From assembly GCA_025869365.1 (NCBI GenBank), contig JAOZVV010000102.1:1-44013 (forward strand): DNA of 44,013 nt. The letters run 5' to 3'. A model generated the notes under the pieces. That model did not search any database and was not told where the DNA came from. It worked only from the letters and a program-made list of their open reading frames with translations. The position numbers and the translations under genes are program-made. This stretch comes from Pseudonocardia sp. Lineage in GTDB: Bacteria > Actinomycetota > Actinomycetes > Mycobacteriales > Pseudonocardiaceae. Below, piece after piece: positions 40,936 to 44,013 of this stretch (positions are counted from its first letter, which is position 1; each line of letters begins with the position of its first letter).

Positions 40936-41601
40936 GTGCACGAACTGTTCGGTGTGATCTCGGTGTTCGACGCCGTCCTGCACAGCGTGTGGCTGTTGCC
41001 GGTCCTCGTCGTGCTCATCGCGCTCGACGGGCCGTTCCCCGTGCTCCCGAGCGAGACGCTGCTGATGTCCGCGGCGGCGGCGGCGTTCGGCGTCCACGAC
41101 GTCCCGGCGGTGGCCGGGCTGTTCCTGGCCGCGCTGCTGGGCTCGCTGCTCGGGGACGTCCTGGTGTACTCGCTAGGCCGTTCGTCCAACCGGATCCTGC
41201 GCGGGGCCGAGAGGAACTGCGGCATCGGGGCGTGGGTGCGGCGCAACCTGCACTCCCGCCCGGAGGTCTCGCTCGTCGGGGCCCGGTTGGTGCCGGGCGG
41301 GCGGCTGGTCAGCACCGCGGCCGCGGGCCGGGTGAAGCTGCCGTTGCGCCGGTTCCTGCCCGCCACGACCGCCAGCTCGGCGGTGTGGAGCCTCTACATG
41401 CTGCTCGTCGGGCTGGCCCTGGGGCCGATGACCCGCGGCAACCCGCTGCTGTGCCTGGGCGCCGGGATCGCGATGGCGATCGTGACCGGGGGCGGCTTCG
41501 AACTGGTCCGGCGGATCCGCGCCGCCGTCCTCCGGCGGCGGATGGAGCGCGAGCTCGCCGCCGTCGCGGCACCCCACCGGCCGGCGCTCGCCGCGCGCTG
41601 A
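40936..41601 (+). CDS. DedA-family membrane protein
   Basis: 221-aa polytopic membrane protein. FPVLPSETLLMSAAAAA and GARLVPGGRLVSTAAAGRVKLPLRRF carry the conserved DedA residues (Glu in the first, RLVPGGR in the second). DedA proteins are thought to scramble undecaprenyl phosphate or other polar lipids. GTG 40936 is preceded by AGGAAGGG. The 190-bp gap upstream carries a palindrome-like GGGGTATCCCC (40845-40855) of unclear role. Confidence 0.88.
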   Translation: MHELFGVISVFDAVLHSVWLLPVLVVLIALDGPFPVLPSETLLMSAAAAAFGVHDVPAVAGLFLAALLGSLLGDVLVYSLGRSSNRILRGAERNCGIGAWVRRNLHSRPEVSLVGARLVPGGRLVSTAAAGRVKLPLRRFLPATTASSAVWSLYMLLVGLALGPMTRGNPLLCLGAGIAMAIVTGGGFELVRRIRAAVLRRRMERELAAVAAPHRPALAAR

Positions 41602-41612
41602 GGTCGGCATCA

Positions 41613-41631
41613 CCGTCTCTTTCTGAGACGG
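41613..41631. terminator. Short hairpin after DedA gene
   Basis: CCGTCTC-TTTCT-GAGACGG is a perfect 7-bp stem with a five-base loop, 11 bp after the DedA stop. A weak terminator or an element in a polycistronic message; only 33 bp remain to the next GTG. Confidence 0.45.
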
Positions 41632-41664
41632 CGGTCCGAGGACCCTGCCCGGAGACTGCGACTC

Positions 41665-41931
41665 GTGCGTAACGACAGCTGGGTCGTCGAGGTCGGTGAG
41701 GCGAACGCCGAATGGCTCGCCACGGAGAGCCGTACGGCTCGACTGGCCCGTGAGTACCGGCCCGTGAATCTCGGCGACGGCCGTGTCGCGTTCTCCGCCC
41801 GGGCCCTCGGGGCCTCCCGCGAGCTGGGGGAGGAGGAGGACGGGTACATCACCGACGACGCCGAGGGCATCCGCGTGTGGATCGGTGAGGACGCGTTCGA
41901 GCTGGAGCTCGCCGAGGACAGTCACGTCTGA
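41665..41931 (+). CDS. Small acidic hypothetical protein
   Basis: 88-aa acidic soluble protein beginning MRNDSWVVEVGEANAEW. Predicted alpha/beta, with GRVAFSARALGASRELGEEEDG and AEGIRVWIGEDAFELELAE. GGAGA lies ten bases before the GTG. Ends just before the 18-bp repeat array. Not recognised. Confidence 0.55.
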   Translation: MRNDSWVVEVGEANAEWLATESRTARLAREYRPVNLGDGRVAFSARALGASRELGEEEDGYITDDAEGIRVWIGEDAFELELAEDSHV

Positions 41932-41936
41932 CGAGA

Positions 41937-42073
41937 GCCCTGCTTCCGAACAGGGCTCTGCTTCCGAACAGGGCTCTGCTTCCGAACAGGGCTCTGCTTC
42001 CGAACAGGGCCCTGCTTCCGAACAGGGCCCTGCTTCCGAACAGGGCCCTGCTTCCGAACAGGGCACTGCTTCT
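41937..42073 (+). repeat. Seven 18-bp tandem repeats plus a partial eighth
   Basis: Unit GCYCTGCTTCCGAACAGG repeats seven times without gaps from 41937 to 42062, then a partial copy GCACTGCTTC. Only the third base varies (C in copies 1, 5, 6, 7; T in 2, 3, 4; A in the partial). Across each junction GCCCTG and CAGGGC can form a hairpin with an eight-base loop, and the T variant keeps the pair as G-U. It sits between a stop codon and a promoter region, so it is probably non-coding, although the frame stays open (Ala-Ser-Glu-Gln-Gly-Ser). Confidence 0.95.
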
Positions 42074-42077
42074 TTCG

Positions 42078-42143
42078 AGAGCACTGCTCTTGACTCTGCG
42101 GTCGCCCGGGTGTTCACTTCTCCTATCAGAGAGCACTGCTCTC
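42078..42143 (+). promoter_or_regulatory. Promoter bracketed by two palindromic operators
   Basis: AGAGCA-C-TGCTCT at 42078-42090 and GAGAGCA-C-TGCTCTC at 42129-42143 are nearly identical palindromes. Between them TTGACT (42090-42095), 17 bp and TTCACT (42113-42118) make a plausible promoter. A strong ribosome site (GGAGGAGGAG) and the ATG at 42161 follow. Binding at both sites could block the promoter; the regulator is not next to the gene and is unknown. Confidence 0.7.
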
Positions 42144-42160
42144 GTTTTGGAGGAGGAGTC

Positions 42161-42610
42161 ATGAGCTCGAGCTCGACGTCCCGGTACCTGGTCCCCACCC
42201 GCCTCGACAACGCGTTCGGTGCGGTCATCGCCCGGCTCACCCGGATGGGGGTCAGCGTCGCCGGCAGCCGCGTCCTGGCCGTCAGGGGGCGCACGAGCGG
42301 GGAGTGGCGCACGGTCCCGGTGAACCTGATGACGGTCGACGGGGTGCGCTACCTGGTCGCACCGCGCGGGCACACGCAGTGGGTCCGCAACCTGCGCGCG
42401 GCGGGCGGCGGGGAGCTGCGGCTGGGGCGCAGGGCGGAGGAGTTCACCGTCGTCGAGCTGGCGGACGCGGCCAAGCCGCCGGTGCTGCGCGCGTACCTGC
42501 GCAAGTGGGCCTGGGAGGTCGGCCGGTTCTTCGAGGGGATCAGCGCGTCGTCCTCGGACGAGGAGCTTCTCGCGGTCGCCCCGGGCTTCCCGGTCTTCCG
42601 GATCTCCTAG
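42161..42610 (+). CDS. F420-type nitroreductase/quinone-reductase family protein (Ddn-like)
   Basis: 149-aa split-barrel flavin/F420 protein. VLAVRGRTSGEWRTVPVNLMTVDGVRYLVAPRGHTQWVRNLRAAGGGELRLG is the characteristic core, where GRTSG and the TQWVRN segment bind F420. Family members reduce quinones or nitro compounds using F420H2. Start and ribosome site are excellent. Its promoter is bracketed by two palindromes and preceded by an 18-bp repeat array, so expression is probably controlled tightly. Confidence 0.9.
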   Translation: MSSSSTSRYLVPTRLDNAFGAVIARLTRMGVSVAGSRVLAVRGRTSGEWRTVPVNLMTVDGVRYLVAPRGHTQWVRNLRAAGGGELRLGRRAEEFTVVELADAAKPPVLRAYLRKWAWEVGRFFEGISASSSDEELLAVAPGFPVFRIS

Positions 42611-42623
42611 ATCCTCGCCGGCG

Positions 42624-42682
42624 GGCACCGGTGCAGTTGCTGTCCGGTGCCGGTGGGGGCTCCCCAGTTCCACCGGCACCGG
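42624..42682. terminator. Two alternative hairpins after the nitroreductase-family gene
   Basis: A 13-bp perfect stem (42644-42656 with 42670-42682, 13-base loop) is a good terminator. Its left arm also pairs with an upstream segment (GGCACCGG 42624-42631 with CCGGTGCC 42644-42651, 12-base loop), so the two structures exclude each other, as in attenuators. The rest of 42683-42934 shows no gene I can support. Confidence 0.65.
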
Positions 42683-42934
42683 TGATCAGTCCAACGCACG
42701 GGGTGCGCGGGAGTTGTGGGTGGATTCCTCCCCTTCACCCGCACGCCGTCGAGCGGCGGGTGGGGCGCGCCGACCGGTAGTACCGGCTGGTAGGTCCGTG
42801 CGGACGCATCTATTTCGGCTGCTGTCTGCCTCCCGATCCGCGTCGAACGGGGCGAGCAGGCGCACGACGTTGCGCGGCGGCACGAAGTCTCGCCACAACC
42901 GGAACGGGACGATCGGCGGGGCTACAGTCGCCGC

Positions 42935-43939
42935 GTGGTGGACGATCAGGGAAACGGCTCGGCACCCGCCGGCGGTGAGAGCACCCTGACGGTGCTCGTG
43001 GCGGGTGGGGCGAACCTCGCGATCGGGCTGCTGAAGCTCGTCGCGGCGCTGTTCACCGGCTCCGCGGCCATGCTCGCCGAGGCCGTGCACTCGGCCGCGG
43101 ACACGGCCACCGAGGGCCTGCTGCTCACGGCGCTGCGTCGTTCGGAGAAGCGTCCGGACCGGCGCCACCCCTTCGGCTACGGCAAGGAGCGCTTCTTCTG
43201 GTCGCTGATCGCCGCGGTGTCGATCTTCGTCTCCGGTGCGGTGTTCGCGATCTACGAGGGCATCCGGACGATCGTGGGGGAGGAGGGCGAGCAGACGCTC
43301 GCCTGGGTCGCCTACGCCGTGCTCGCCGTGTCGTTCCTGCTGGAGGGCGCGTCCTGGCTGCAGGCCGTGCGCCAGGTGCGCGGGGAGGCCGCCGCCGAGG
43401 GCGTCGGGTTCCGGGCCTGGCTCCGCAGCACGGACGACCCCACCGTGAAGACCGTCTTCTTCGAGGACAGCGCCGCGCTCGTCGGCCTCCTCCTGGCCTT
43501 CGCCGGGGTCGGGCTGCACCAGCTCACCGGCTCGGCGTTCTGGGACGGCCTCGCGTCCCTGCTGATCGGGCTGATGCTCGCGGGGGTCGCCTACATCCTG
43601 GGCAGCACCAACAAGGGCCTGCTGATCGGCCGGCAGGCGGACCGGACATTGGTGCTCGCGGTCCGGGACCGGCTGGCCGGCCGCCCGGAGGTCGAGGCGG
43701 TCGTCGACCTGCTCACGATGATGCTCGGCACGGACAGCGTCCTGCTCTGCGCCCGGCTGGACTTCGCGGACACCCTCGGCGCCGCGGACGTCGAACGGGC
43801 GTGCGTGGCGATCGACGCGCAGCTGCGGGAGGAGTTCCCGGACCTCGCGGAGATCTTCCTGGAACCCGTTCCCCGCAACGACGAGAGCGTGCGCAGGAGG
43901 GTCCTCGACCGCTACGGCCAGGAGCTCCAGACCCCCTGA
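42935..43939 (+). CDS. Cation diffusion facilitator (CDF) metal transporter
   Basis: 334-aa membrane antiporter exporting a divalent metal such as Zn2+. Six helices; helix 2 has HSAADTATE (HxxxD site) and helix 5 has EDSAALVG in place of the HxxxD of zinc exporters, as in the SLC30A9-like branch. RRHPFGYGKERFFW is the conserved loop. The C-terminal cytoplasmic domain is short (ADRTLVLAVRDRLAGRPEVEAVVDL). GTG 42935 or GTG 42938 may start it; no clear ribosome site, so it may be leaderless. Metal specificity unknown. Confidence 0.92.
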   Translation: MVDDQGNGSAPAGGESTLTVLVAGGANLAIGLLKLVAALFTGSAAMLAEAVHSAADTATEGLLLTALRRSEKRPDRRHPFGYGKERFFWSLIAAVSIFVSGAVFAIYEGIRTIVGEEGEQTLAWVAYAVLAVSFLLEGASWLQAVRQVRGEAAAEGVGFRAWLRSTDDPTVKTVFFEDSAALVGLLLAFAGVGLHQLTGSAFWDGLASLLIGLMLAGVAYILGSTNKGLLIGRQADRTLVLAVRDRLAGRPEVEAVVDLLTMMLGTDSVLLCARLDFADTLGAADVERACVAIDAQLREEFPDLAEIFLEPVPRNDESVRRRVLDRYGQELQTP

Positions 43940-43974
43940 GGTCGCCTGCGCCCTGCCTGCCCTGCCCTGCCGCT

Positions 43975-44013
43975 GCTTGAGTGGCTCAAGCGTCAATCTC
44001 CGCCGCTTGAGCC
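43975..44013. repeat. Three GCTTGAG arms forming alternative hairpins at the window end
   Basis: GCTTGAG-TGG-CTCAAGC (43975-43991) is a perfect 7-bp hairpin, and GGCTCAAGCG (43983-43992) also pairs with CGCTTGAGCC (44004-44013). The two structures share the middle arm. It lies 35 bp after the CDF stop and may be a terminator, or the start of a repeat that continues outside the window. Confidence 0.6.

Noticed and set aside
41937..42073. CRISPR array
   Set aside because: The 18-bp units are contiguous with no spacers and there are no cas genes nearby.
41783..42610. Read-through protein with an Ala-Ser-Glu-Gln-Gly-Ser repeat fused to the F420-type reductase
   Set aside because: The frame is open, but the strong ribosome site at 42151-42160 and the promoter and palindromes between repeat and ATG indicate a start at 42161.
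42686..43996. Long antisense frame over the CDF transporter
   Set aside because: Arg/Glu/Gly-rich shadow; the plus strand carries clear CDF motifs.
1..44013. tRNA, rRNA, insertion sequence, integrase or attachment-site repeats
   Set aside because: No cloverleaf, ribosomal RNA, transposase or long direct repeat flanking a segment was recognised by eye; this does not exclude small undetected RNAs.

Overview
This window is chromosomal DNA from a high-GC actinobacterium, most likely in or near Pseudonocardia. The basis is GC-saturated third codon positions, many GTG starts, F420-type enzymes, a GAF-ANTAR protein, a DUF222 (13E12-type) remnant and a class F sortase. The genus is inferred from remembered family resemblance, not from a search. 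I see no rRNA, tRNA, CRISPR array, integrase or insertion sequence. About 43 genes are dense, on both strands, with short gaps and several overlapping convergent 3' ends.

Layout. (1) 1-6.2 kb: two Baeyer-Villiger-type flavin monooxygenases. One is coupled by an ATGA overlap to an HSL-type esterase and faces a divergent AcoR-like regulator across overlapping palindromes; this looks like a ketone-to-ester-to-acid-plus-alcohol module. The other resembles EthA. (2) 6.2-10.8 kb: an accessory-looking, somewhat less GC-rich stretch with a 24-aa leader ORF coupled to a small membrane protein, an XRE regulator with a small partner, a secreted DUF3494 (ice-binding-like) protein with Thr/Pro and collagen-like repeats and an HPETG sorting signal, its coupled class F sortase, and a TTG-started DUF6131 peptide. 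(3) 10.8-12.7 kb: an F420-dependent oxidoreductase, a small acidic protein and a hemerythrin. (4) 12.6-19.6 kb: carotenoid tailoring genes (CruF-like hydratase, GT2 glycosyltransferase, CrtI/CrtD-like desaturase, CrtU-like aryl-forming enzyme) interleaved with a CDP-alcohol phosphatidyltransferase and a YihY/BrkB membrane protein. (5) 19.7-25.6 kb: manganese catalase behind a SigF/SigB-like promoter, an alpha/beta hydrolase, a TetR/MFS efflux pair with a clear operator, a GAF-ANTAR antiterminator and a small unknown.

(6) 25.7-29.5 kb: an AAHS-type transporter overlapping a benzoylformate-decarboxylase-like ThDP enzyme, then a MarR/cupin divergent pair around a palindromic operator. (7) 29.5-37.3 kb: DoxX, GNAT, a decayed DUF222 gene, a low-complexity membrane-anchored protein, a serine beta-lactamase-fold hydrolase, a CadD-like transporter, a phytanoyl-CoA-dioxygenase-like oxygenase, an acyl-CoA ligase and an MFS protein whose 5' end carries an apparent nonsense codon. 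(8) 37.3-44 kb: tandem ABC1 kinases, DUF1697, DedA, a small acidic protein, an array of seven 18-bp repeats leading into a promoter bracketed by two palindromes, an F420-type nitroreductase-family protein and a CDF metal transporter.

The strongest leads are the DUF3494/sortase pair, the carotenoid set (consistent with a hydroxylated, glycosylated aryl carotenoid) and the 18-bp array with its paired palindromes. All functions are read from sequence and family knowledge; no database search was run.
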